The notes beneath the pieces are model-generated. The model ran no database searches. It was not told where the DNA came from and was given only the letters and a program-made list of their open reading frames with translations. Shown one piece after another: positions 12,293 to 24,200 of a stretch of DNA of 64,000 bases; within the stretch, counting starts at the first letter, position 1; every line of letters begins with the position of its first letter. This DNA comes from Panagrolaimus kolymaensis. Taxonomy: Eukaryota > Nematoda > Chromadorea > Rhabditida > Panagrolaimidae. The position numbers and the translations under genes are program-made. Where the stretch lies: positions 1,612,001-1,676,000 of the forward strand of contig JAJQJQ010000022.1 of the NCBI GenBank assembly GCA_028622995.1, written 5' to 3'.

Positions 12293-13384
12293 ATTTTATT
12301 CAGCCCTGTAAGCAAACCGACATTTTTGTAGGTTGAAACCGACAGTTGTCGGTTTAGACCGACAATTTTTTTTCTCAGAAATGATGAAATTATGAATGAA
12401 TAATTAATTTTAAATTTTTCTGCGCTATTAATTTACTATAAAACACAATTTTGAGGTTGTCGGTCCAAACCGACACTTTTTGGGCCTTGTCGGTCCAGAC
12501 CGACAGTTGTCGGTCTGGACCGACAGATGTTTTTTTGAACCGACAATAAATATTTTTGAAGGAGTTTCTCTATAAAATGATTAGAAAATACTTTAAAATT
12601 AATTTAAAACATTATAAAAACCATCCATGCATCGATATCAACCATTTATGGTATTTATTGTATATCGTGTGCTATTTTGGTGTGTTTTAGTGACTCAAAA
12701 AAATAAAAATCTCCAAATTCCAAGTTTTTGGCTTACAATCATTTTTTCTACACTAGTTTTGGGTCGTAGAATCCGAATTTGATAACAGATTGCCTACATC
12801 TCTTGTTAATTTTGGAGTTAGGATTTTTTGAAACATGCAAATTTTGACTATCAATAAAACTTTTTTTAAAGCTAATCAAACATAGAAAATGATATCAAAT
12901 TCGGATTCTACAACCCAAAATTAGTGTAGAAAAAATGATTGTAAGCCAAAAACTTGGAATTTGGAGATTTTTATTTTTTTGAGTCACTAAAACACACCAA
13001 AATAGCACACGATATACAATAAATACCATAAATGGTTGATATCGATGCATGGATGGTTTTTATAATGTTTTAAATTAATTTTAAAGTATTTTCTAATCAT
13101 TTTATAGAGAAACTCCTTCAAAAATATTTATTGTCGGTTCAAAAAAACATCTGTCGGTCCAGACCGACAACTGTCGGTCTGGACCGACAAGGCCCAAAAA
13201 GTGTCGGTTTGGACCGACAACCTCAAAATTGTGTTTTATAGTAAATTAATAGCGCAGAAAAATTTAAAATTAATTATTCATTCATAATTTCATCATTTCT
13301 GAGAAAAAAATTTGTCGGTCTAAACCGACAACTGTCGGTTTCAACCTACAAAAATGTCGGTTTGCTTACAGGGCTGATTTTATT
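12293..13384. mobile_element. hAT-type foldback element, 1,076 bp with 8-bp TSD
   Basis: The element spans 12301-13376 and is flanked by a perfect 8-bp direct repeat ATTTTATT (12293-12300 and 13377-13384). The tips are CAGCCCTG and CAGGGCTG, typical of hAT ends, as is the 8-bp duplication. The arms (about 12301-12785 and 12893-13376) are close to 99% identical by eye, around a loop of about 107 bp. Each arm carries about ten TGTCGG/CCGACA motifs clustered in the outer 250 bp. No transposase is encoded, so it must be mobilised in trans. The long arms make it a foldback type rather than an ordinary short-TIR MITE. Confidence 0.92.
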
Positions 13385-13645
13385 TGGTGAAAATGAAATT
13401 ACTACTTTCCTTAAAGCTTCTTTCAATTCCACTTTGTTATTTCTGGTATGTAAGAAAATTTAATAAAAAAGAAACCCAAAGTTTATTTAAACAAACACAC
13501 AAAAACTTCAGTGCCAAAATGAAATGGATAAGAAACAAAGTTTTGTAGTCGAAAGTTTTTTTAACGGAATTTCATAGTCGACCGAAAAGTTTTGGTATTT
13601 TAGAAGGGAAATTTTTAAGACGAGTTCTATGAAATTTTTGTTCGA

Positions 13646-14630
13646 GTTTGGTAGACAAATTTTTTTGATTGATTTTTTTGACCAGGATTGTTCAGAATGG
13701 TGTAAAAATGTATAAAAATGGAGTAGGACCTTCAGAAAGTCATCTGGATATTTATAATTAAACAATTTCATGTTGGGACTCCGCGTCGCAAAACTATTTA
13801 CTGATATCATATTTTTTTTATTCTTCTTGATTTAATTAGGTATTCGAGGATGGCGAATCTGATGGTAATGCTATTTTTTTAAAACACCTTTGTTATTATG
13901 GAGTTACACCACTACCACATACTTAAAATCTACATAACTTTTTACTGGCTTCTGACCTGTGGAAGTTAACTATACCATAATATTGTATAAGTATTTAGCT
14001 TTAATATCCTTTATCTACATTTTCCTGGATGATGCCGGAACATCAATTGCCAAAGCAAAACATGTATGAGATTACAATTTGTTTGTGGGGAAAATAGTTT
14101 TTTTCTTTCTCTTCTTTTTCTTTCATCAAAAACTTTTAGAACAAAACGCCAAAAACCAAAAGAAGAGAAAGAAAAAAACCATTTTCCCCACAAACAAATT
14201 GTAATCTCATACATGTTTTGCTTTGGCAATTGATGTTCCGGCATCATCCAGGAAAATGTAGATAAAGGATATTAAAGCTAAATACTTATACAATATTATG
14301 GTATAGTTAACTTCCACAGGTCAGAAGCCAGTAAAAAGTTATGTAGATTTTAAGTATGTGGTAGTGGTGTAACTCCATAATAACAAAGGTGTTTTAAAAA
14401 AATAGCATTACCATCAGATTCGCCATCCTCGAATACCTAATTAAATCAAGAAGAATAAAAAAAATATGATATCAGTAAATAGTTTTGCGACGCGGAGTCC
14501 CAACATGAAATTGTTTAATTATAAATATCCAGATGACTTTCTGAAGGTCCTACTCCATTTTTATACATTTTTACACCATTCTGAACAATCCTGGTCAAAA
14601 AAATCAATCAAAAAAATTTGTCTACCAAAC
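13646..14630. repeat. Near-perfect ~1-kb palindrome (unclassified foldback element)
   Basis: The left arm starts GTTTGGTAGACAAA at 13646 and the right arm ends with the mirror TTTGTCTACCAAAC at 14630. The arms of about 470 bp look essentially identical; the centre is near 14140 with a small unpaired loop (TTTCATCAAAAACTTTTAG region). A weaker inverted similarity continues 30-45 bp beyond the tips (left ...AAGACGAGTTCTATG, right mirror ...AAGACGGATTCTCTG). I found no target-site duplication, so transposition is inferred only from structure. It begins 262 bp after the hAT foldback TSD. Both arms carry an acceptor- and donor-bracketed 25-nt piece at about 13839-13863 and its mirror. Confidence 0.85.
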
Positions 14631-17290
14631 GCCTTTTGAAAATTAAAAAAAATTCAGAGAATCCGTCTTAAACTTTGTTTGTTCTCGTTTACACAACTCA
14701 AAGTTATAATATCCATAAGAAATTTCTTTAAGGTTTTTGTTTCTCGCTTCGCTACAAATTAAATCTTTTTTATTATTAGTTTCATTTATGTAAACAAAAC
14801 AAAAAAAGAAATATGTGGAAGTAAAAAGTTTTGCCGCTTTTTTTGTTGTTGAAAATAAAATTAATTTTTTCTTTTTAAAAAAGGATATAAAAAAACAAGT
14901 AAAAAAGATTTTGTTTTCTGAAGTTGCTAGGCAAGTTGATGGGAATTAACATTAATCAAAGATTTATAGTAATAATTTAATATATTAAATTATTTATTTA
15001 AAAATGTGAGAGCTTGAAAGAAAAAACAAAAACGTGATTTTTGTATTATTTTTTATTTTTCTGAACCATATTTTTTTAAAAACTTTTTTTTGGATATTTG
15101 GTGATATTTGTTACAGTGAAAAATATTTTTTTATAATAACGAATAAAGATAATCCAGAGCACAAGCTTAGACTTCTTTACTACATTCGTGTTTCTTCTTT
15201 TTTTATGCAAGGAAGAGAGAAAGCGAAGCAGAAAACAATGCAGCTAAATCTAAGCTTGACATTTTCATTTTGCATGTTTTTTAAACTTTTTTTAATTACT
15301 TTATATATTTTTAGCTGTAATATAGCTTGCATTAATTGACATCATTTTTCAAATCAAAAGTATGATGCCTCGATTCTATTGCTCTTCCCTTTGAAAGGCC
15401 TTGCCTTTGAACTTTTTATGTTCATCTTTATAAATCAATTAAATAATTTACACCAAAATTATCAATGATTACTGTCCCATTAAAACTTGTTTTTCAAAAA
15501 TTCAATGACTAATATATTTGTGGTTTGATAAAAATTAAATAAGTATATCATTGAAGAGTATCAACCTTCCATCTGCAATACAACAACTCTAATTCGAATT
15601 AGTAATTTTTTTTCATTTAACTCTTTTTTAACCGCAATTTGACAATTTGATTTTCTTTTTTAGGCGATGATGCTTCGCGAATCTTTGATTGGCCATGAGC
15701 TGTCTTCTTTTTTATTTTATTTTTCGATTCATTTCATTTTTTTATTTTCAATTTTAATTAAAGTCGGTTGAATTTTCACTAATATTTATTTTTTTATTAA
15801 ACTTTTTTCTTTTCCAAAAAATTGTATGTACATGCAATCATTTTTTTATGGAAAAAATTTGTGAATACGTTTGTGCCAAAGATCGAATAACCTTTACTCC
15901 TAAAATTAATATAAAAAGGTTTATTTATAAAAATTGCGTGATATACCCTTTTTTAGGATTTTTCTTTCAATATTAAAAATTCTTTGCTTGCTTTAATGAA
16001 CCTTATTTAACTTATCTCTCCATTTCTTTTCTTTCATTCTTTTATTAAAAATTTTTCATTTTTTAATTTTCTTTTTCCTTTTTTGATATTCCCAGGATTT
16101 TTTTTAATAAACAACTTTAATCCCCTCCTTGAGAAAATGAACAGATTCATTTTTTTCTTAATTCTCTGTTGCTTAATCTTTCAGAAAGAAGAGTTTCTTC
16201 TTGCGCACTTTTTTTATTTTAGTTCATGGATTAATTTTTTACTTTTTTGCTCTTTCTTTTTAAATTATGTCATAATTTACATTTTTTTGAGGTTTGTACA
16301 TACAACTTTCTTAAGATATGTTTAAATGAGATGATGAGCATAAGTGTTTATCATTTTCCACACCACACACACTTTCCGTGTAATTGTCGTAGATTTTTTT
16401 TTATCAAGGAGCTCAAAGAAGAAGAAAAACCCGTAAAACTTCCTAAAATTTTGTGATATTGTGTTTATAAATCTTGAGATTATTTTCCCAAACGTCCTAT
16501 TTTTGAATTGCCCTTCTTTGAGTTTTTTAAGAATCGTTTTACTCCAGTGTCGATCGATTTGTGTATGAGCGAGAAAATTGAAATAAAGAAGACCTCCTGG
16601 AGTTTTCTTCCACCATTTAGTTGGACTCTATTTCGATTTCTCAATTTTATTGTTGTTGATGCTGGCTACAACAAACTCGTTGATTTGGTAAAAGGCAATA
16701 AAAAATCAGCGCCTAAAAGGCCTATAAAAAGTATCTTTTATTTCTATCGATTTCTATATAATTTTTAAGTATTTCTTTTTCCAAGCCGTTTCGTTTACCC
16801 GTTCTTTTTTCTTTCCTTTTTCATTGACTTTGATTTCAAATCAAATCGTCATTCTGTAGGTCGTCTATTCTCCTTTTTGAAATTTTAATCTTTCAAGTTT
16901 TTTTTTCAACTCGTGTTTTCTAATTAAATTCACAAAACAATCTAAAAAAAAGACGAGGGTAATTTTTCAAGATTTCTGAAGGAAACCAAACTTTTTTTAA
17001 ACGCCTATTTTGTTTGTTTTTAATTTTCTTTTTAATTGCTGCATTGTTGTTGTTTTGTCAGTTGCCGTATGATTTTTTAGTTGCTTTTGATTTAATAAAG
17101 TTTTAAAATAATCATTAAAATTTTTATTACTTTTTTATTTATTCGGAAAATTAGCGATCATAAAACTAATCCAACTTTCATCAACCTTTTTTACGTGACT
17201 CATAACTTTTCTTTTTATTTTTTATATTTTCTAATTTCTTTAATCTACAATTTTTTTTTGTGTTTTTACAGTTACTATAACACAGCAAAA
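14631..17290. other. Non-coding, T-rich interval
   Basis: About 2.7 kb with no gene I can support. The ORFs here are Phe/Leu-rich translations of T-tracts with no partner exons. At 15664, after a good TTTTTTTAG acceptor, an 11-codon frame (DDASRIFDWP then stop) could be a terminal exon of an unidentified plus-strand gene; it is too short to annotate. The distal part probably holds the promoter or 5' exon of the gene that starts at 17291. Confidence 0.4.
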
Positions 17291-17966
17291 ATGATTGGAA
17301 TGATGAATGGTGGACCTGGTGATGCACCAGTTGATTTTTATTCCACTCCAAAACTTGCAAAAGGCGAGGAGAGACTTTATATTCCACAACAACGCGAAGT
17401 AATTAGTTATACTAAAGATGGAAGAGTTATGCTTGATGGTCAACTCGTGGTTACGGAAACTCCCGAAGAGCTATGGCAAGATTTAATTATGAGAGTTGTT
17501 TGGTATAGATTATGCAAGGATCATCTTGATGTTAAAGGTATGAAAAGAGATTTTTTGTTTTGGCCAAAAACTTTTTTTGGTGGAAGCAGACTAGTTTTTG
17601 TTTATCGAACGACCGATTTTAAATCCTTTAATTTTTTCAGAGTTTAAAATGCCTAAAGAGCGAACATTCAGAAACTTTTTCCGCCTTAAATCCAGTCCAA
17701 AAGAACCATCCTTCCACAATGGCAAAGCCGCGTATAGTCAACCTAAAAATGTTGCAGCTGAAACCGCAACAGCCACAACAACCACCACAGCTACGACGGA
17801 TCCAAATACTGGCGCTCAATCAGTTACGAAAACCACAACGTTTTCATCTCCAAACGGAAAAAATTCAACGAGTCAATCATTTACTTCAGTGTTTTTAAGA
17901 AAACAAAAATTTGTTGGTTCTGGAAATTCTGCATATCCGCATTCGAAACGTGTTGTTGGACATTAA
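17291..17966 (+). CDS. Unrecognised two-exon protein, 190 aa
   Basis: Exons 17291-17537 and 17641-17966 join in phase 1 (donor GTATGA, acceptor TTTTTTCAG). The exon-1 frame is open back to a TTTTTACAG acceptor at 17271, so the ATG at 17291 is either the first codon of a trans-spliced mRNA or internal to a protein with an upstream exon. Residues 1-82 are well-mixed globular sequence (GEERLYIPQQREVISYTKDG, then TPEELWQDLIMRVVWYRLC). The C-terminal half is basic and Ser/Thr-rich, starting MPKERTFRNFFRLK and containing a Thr run at about 120-133, and it ends HSKRVVGH. There is no signal peptide or membrane segment. I do not recognise a family; the codon texture and splice joins support a real gene. 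Confidence 0.66.
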
Positions 17967-18210
17967 AAAAATACTCAAAACTACCTAAAAACCTTTTTAA
18001 TCCCATCTTTTTTATTTTATTATAAATACTTTATTTTGATTTTGTAGAATCAGAAAATTTTTTTTTTAAAAATTGTAAAAAATAAATTTATATGTAATAA
18101 TACTTTAAATTTTCAAAATTAAAAAAAAATATGATGAAAGAAATTTGCTTTTTTCTCGTTGATCTTTTTCTTCTCCTTCCCGTCGCCTACTTCTCTCTCG
18201 TTTGATTCCT

Positions 18211-21200
18211 TCATCCCACGGAAGTGGGTTCTAAGCATGCAAATATGCCTTGATATGAAGCCACTGTGCGATTAAAGCAACATGTGGATCTTGGATATCT
18301 ACAGATATTAAGATTACAATAATCCAATTGAGTTCCTTGTCTGAAAAAAATAAAAAATATATATTGTGAACTTATGAACTTTTGAGGTATAATATCATCG
18401 TGTTGTGTGCTTTTAATGTCATAGATCAAATCCCTTCCCCCAAAAAATAAAACATGGAAGTTATTACTTTTTCATCGTTTTTAAAATTATTTTTGATCAT
18501 TAAATAATGAACGGTTAAATTTTTTGTTTGAAACAAAAAAGAATTTTTTTCTATCAATTATAAAAAAAATTTATTGGGAAAAGAAGAATGGTTGGTTACC
18601 GCCCGAATGACGCAGGTAACTATTGTTTTTACACGCATTTTTAAATTGAGGAACAATAAAATTAAAATGCAGTTCAATCAATTTTTCAATGAAAGAATGG
18701 AACGCAATTTGAAGAAACTATGTAACTATTTCGAAATTTATTCAAGTACTCTTTTCTTGAAAGAGGAAAGGAATGTTTCAAAGATTTGTAAAAATTTTGT
18801 AACAACAAAAAAATATAATGTTCAATAAGTCATTAAAATTAATGAATGACTAGGCAAGAAGCGGCGCTCCGCGCCGCCATGTCTATTATATTACTAATTT
18901 TTATTTTTTGAATTTTATTGCTAACATATTACATACGATAAAAAAAAGAAATTTACAATACAAATTTGAGATAAATTTTGGAGATTCTTGTTTAAAGTTG
19001 AAAGAAGTTTTGGAATTGGTAGGGTTGAGGATTCGAGATAGGTTTGAAAAGGATCTTATCATAGTTTGATGATGATTCGAGTTGAAACAATTCTATTTTA
19101 AAATAGCAAAAAACATAGACTAAAAACAAAACATTATTTTAAAATTAATAATAATAAACTAACAGTTTCATCAGAATTGCTACAGCGAAGATAGTAAATA
19201 AGGCAGCATAGTAAATTTTGAATTTAAATTTATGTTCATGAATTTAGAGATCGTAATATAATTTTGAGATGAAGAAGCACATTATGTATTTGATATAAGC
19301 GAGGAACAATGAAAAGAATGTCCTAAAAACAAAGAAAATAACGAAATATAATATCAAAAAAAACTTACTGTTGATCATAATGGTGCTTCATATAAACTTG
19401 AATGAATAAATATTTTGTTAGAATAAAGATGCTGCTTGGTATTTGCTCAAATCTGAAATAAAAAAAGAAAGATATATAAAACAAAAATAAAAGACTTACC
19501 TCCTCCTCCAACTCCAAAACGCTGCATACCCTGCAGTAGGGGACCACCATAAAGGTGGTTTAAAATAGATCCTCCGAAGAGTTCGTCAATTAAGAAATCG
19601 GTTAAGTATAAATAATTTGCCACTTATTTTATAAACTAAAAATTTGCCACCAGATCGTTTTTACGCCGCTTTATCTCCTAATTAATTATTTCCTTGTAAA
19701 CATAATTTTTAACTTTATTATTCAATCGCTGTTGTCCAAAATATATTTTTAATGCAGACCAACGTTTTACTCGTGAACATGCGACATACATTTGTCCATG
19801 GTTAAATACGTCTTTTCTCAAATCAATTCCAACAATTTCAAATGTTTGGCCTTGGCTTTTATTGATGGTCATGGCAAATGCTATTTTCACTGGAAATTGT
19901 CTTCGTGCCAACGTGAATGGATAGTTTTCTTCGTTATATAGCAAGATTCGATGAATCATAACAACATCGCCTTTTTTATCCCCAGTTAAAATTTTACATT
20001 GCAAAGTGTTGTTCATTAAGCCAATAATTAATAGTCTTGTTCCGTTGCATAATCCTTCAGTTTGACTGAGATTTCGAATGAGCATAATTACTGTATTTTT
20101 TCGTAAACGCAGTTCATGAGGTGGTAATGATGGAGGATTTAAGCTATTTAGATATTCTTGGGTTAAAAGTTCTTGCAAAGCTTCACCTTCGATTGCCGAA
20201 TCGATGCTACTATATATTTTTTCGCCTTCTGCAGGTAACATTGCGACTACTTCGGTGTTTAATTCGTCAACATCTGCATTTCTTGCTGAAAGAATGGCTG
20301 AATTTGAAACATCGTTAAAACGATTTTGTCTGATTAAATTACCGTAAACTTCTTCTACTAAATCGTTTTCAGTAATAAAATCGGTAGGAATTTCAAAATT
20401 GTCATTTTCATCATTCATTTTACCTTCACCTATTTTTAACAAATATTCCGCAAATTCAGTTTCTTCTGCATCTGCACGCATGTTTTGATTTAATTTAAAT
20501 TGTTTGAAATTTTTCCAAAGGTCGCTGAATTTTATTGATAAATTTATACATTCTGAGCGTGTGCCATTTTTCCTGACAGGTAATAACTGACGGAAATCAC
20601 CACCAAGTATAACAATTTTACCTCCAAATGGTTCGTCAATTTTGGTAAAATCCCTTAAAGTTCTATCCATTATTTCAAAAGCATATCGTGGTGCCATTGG
20701 TGTTTCATCACAAATGAAAACATCTGTATTTTTCAAATTTTCGGCTTGTTTTGTTTTTGGTGTTAAAATAGAATTTGAGTCTGAATAAAGAGGAACAGGT
20801 AATCCAATTGTTTTATGGATAGTTTTTCCTCCTGGTAATAGTATAGCTGCAATGCCAGTAAAAGCCATGGTTTGAACTTTTTTACCTTTGACCCGCAATA
20901 GATGCCATAATGCTTTATAAACATAAGTTTTTCCAGATCCTCCTGGGCCATCAAGATAATAAAGTTTTTGGGAATTTTCATTCATATTTTCGCTTGCATT
21001 TAAAACTTTATTAACAATTTCCTTTTGTTTATCATTCATTGTTGCATACATTTGTTCACCGATAGTTTGATCAAATGAAGAATCATAACGATCGTATTCT
21101 TCATCGAAATTGATATTTTGATTCATTGTGGGGAAATCTGATATACTTTTATCTTCATTTTCTAATAACCTGATAATTTCTCGATAAGCTTTTTGAATAG

Positions 21201-24200
21201 CAATTTCCATAGGCATTGTAATTGCAAAATCTTCTGACATGTCTTCTTTAAATTCTTCCCATAAATCTTGTGGGGCTAATGGTGAACAATGAATTAATAG
21301 TCGGATAAATAATGAACGCATTTGGTATGGTAACAACGAAACTCGAGCTTCGGAAAGAACACGATACCATTCTTTATCGTCTTCAACTAAACCCAATTCT
21401 AAGCAAGCTTCTGTGAAAGTTTGACAAAGTTTTCCATCGACTGTTTTTAATTCGTCAAAACTTGTTGCGCCTTTAACATGATTTAAAAGAATTCGAAGAT
21501 GAAATAGTTCTTGATTTGTTGGGCTTACAGTATACATTCTGCCGAGGTTATTAAAAGATGCTTTACGTGTATTCCATTGAAATTTATTTGTGGTTGCATT
21601 TTTACCCCAAGTGAATTTTTCGGGTATTTCGCCATAAAAATAGTCCCCTGCTTTAGGATCCCGTTTATTGAGTTCAAAGTAATCCATTAACATTGTATTT
21701 TTATCCAAGGCAGCTTGTAAACCATCAAGGTTTTCCGCGTCAATGAAATTTACTGATTGTTCGTTTGGTAAATGAAGTGGCAATCGGGTGATTGAGTGAC
21801 TTTTACCATGTAATTCAAATTTAAAAATTCTCCAAGATGCTTCGGCTGCTCCCATATATCGGCTATTTAAAAATGATTCACATTCGTCATATTGGACAAC
21901 ACCGTCAACAATTTTTATAGCTGCTGCATCATGACCTTTAAAAATGTATTTATACAAATATTTTACTGCTTTAATGGATGAAACAACTTCGACGTTAATA
22001 TGACAGTTCATTAAAAGTAAGAGATTTGGGCAATGTGGAACGACGTATTGATTATCAACAACAAATCCAGAATTTTTAGTAAAGGATCTTCCGTTATCTG
22101 GTCTTGCATAAGTAGGATAAGCGTCTTCATCAAGTGTAGTTTCTTCTTGGAAATTTTTAGGGAAACCTTTGGAGCATTTTCCATCTTTTTCGCATCGAAA
22201 ACCGCAAGGCCCATGAATCATGTGAGTGGAAACTAAATTAAACAGATTTGGGAATTTTTCTTGATCGGGTAATTGTGCACTAATGTAACGGTCGATAACT
22301 TCAGCACTTCGCATTTTGTAATCTCCCTCCAATGTTATCAAAAGATGAGCATGAGGAAGATCTCTTTTTTGGAATTCAATTGTGTAAACATAAGCTTTGC
22401 AACTACCAAAATAACCCTTTTTCTCGATCAAATCAACAACGAAGTTTAATTTTTGTTTAAAAACCCTTGCAATTAAATCAGGTCTATCGGCTGGTGTTTG
22501 TCCTGGAAAAAGATTTTCAACGATTTCTGGCCAATTTGGGTTGCAAGTCATTGTTACAAACAAATCAGGCTTTCCAAGTCGTCTCACAATGGTCATAGCA
22601 TCTTGATAAACTTGTTCCATATAACGGGGTGATCCTGTATGAGTTGATGGCAAGATTATTTTTGTGCCAATGGAATTTGCATTGTTATCAATTTGGTGTT
22701 TTTTCATAAAGGCATCGATATTGGCGTAACTGTCTCGATAAATTTTATTTTGATTTTTTCGAAGATATTCAACTCTTTCTTTGATAATTTTTAAAGCTGT
22801 ATCAACTAACCATTGTTGAAAAAGTCGACCACCATGTAAAATTGCATTAAATTCGCCTTCGCGTATTGAGATTTTAAATTTAGCGTAAGCTCCTCGAGTT
22901 AAACCTTCATTTTTCTTACTAAAAAGTTTTTTCATTTCGTGATGCCAAATTGGTTGTCCATGTGGAAAGAAAATGGGGTAAAGCCATGGTTCAACATTTT
23001 TATCCAACGCATTAACAGTTTTTAAATGACGCCCTTCTTTATCGTAAATTGTTACATATGAATCTGGGATTTCACCGTCATCAGTAGTAGCAAAAACGGC
23101 AGCAACTTCATTGGAAGTTTGTAAATTAAATCGACGTGGATCGACACCTTTTTTAAGACTAAAATGCATTGATAAATTTAAAGGTGGAGTTCCATTTTGA
23201 GTTGCTAAAGTTTGTTGCGTTTCATATTGTTCATACATCATTTTAAAAGCTTGGGCGTGACAGTTTATTTGACTCAAAGTTACAGACAAAGTTTTTGTGA
23301 TTTCGGGTTTGAGTTTTGAAAATGATTGCATACGTGTTTCTGCTGCTTCATGTGGATCAGTAAAATATAATTGGCCATATGATTTAATTTCATTTTCTGC
23401 ATTTCTCAGGGCTGTGTTAATTTGATTGTAAACTTGTCCTTGAACAACGAAAGAATAAGGTCCTGGTCGATTAATTCCAAACTTTACAATATCTGCATTA
23501 AATGAAGCAAACGCATGGGCACTATTATAATATCGAATATTATCCCTGAATTCTTTAATATCGAAAAGTTTTTTGAGTTCTTCAGGATAAGGTAGTTCAG
23601 CGGATAAACTTAAGCTACTTCCATGTTGACAACATAAACTGAATGATAAACCTTTATTGCTAACTTTTTCGCTTTCAAAGTGTTTTGAACTACAATTGGT
23701 GCATTCCAAGTTCATGGGTCCAAGATAATGTTGTTGGGAATCATCATCGATTTCTTTTCCTCCTGTTGTTATCTGGTTTTGTGGACGACGTTTATTCCTT
23801 TTGGCTGTTTTATTCTGTTCATTTTTAACGGCTATTTCAGCTTCGGATAATGTTGATCTTCTATTTTGCATATGATTGCGTTTCTTTTTATTTTCGGTTT
23901 GTTTTTGGTCATCTGATATATTTGATGTACGATTTTTATTACGTTCAGATTTCCGCCTTTTTAGCTCTGCTTGATGGATAGCTTCTTGCGAAGCATTTCT
24001 TTTAATGGCTTGCCTTGGCATTATAAACAATTATAAATAGCAAAAGTAAGAAATTAATAATAAAAATAATGTAGTAGTTCTCCCGAAAGAGGTAGTGCTT
24101 GAAATCACAAAAGTAATCCCAAGGTATGAATGGTTTGAAGGCCCAAGTTACCTTTAAAAACAAAATTTCGTTTGATAGCAAAATCAGGTTTTTGATGTGA

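Noticed and set aside
13508..13810. 100-aa minus-strand ORF partly inside the second palindrome
   Set aside because: Most of it is palindrome arm with a mirror copy in the right arm; the codon texture is Lys/Phe-rich and no domain or splice partner is seen.
18574..18828. 84-aa plus-strand ORF beside the Helitron 3' end
   Set aside because: Lies in the TSP1 intron, Lys/Asn-rich, with no domain or splice evidence.
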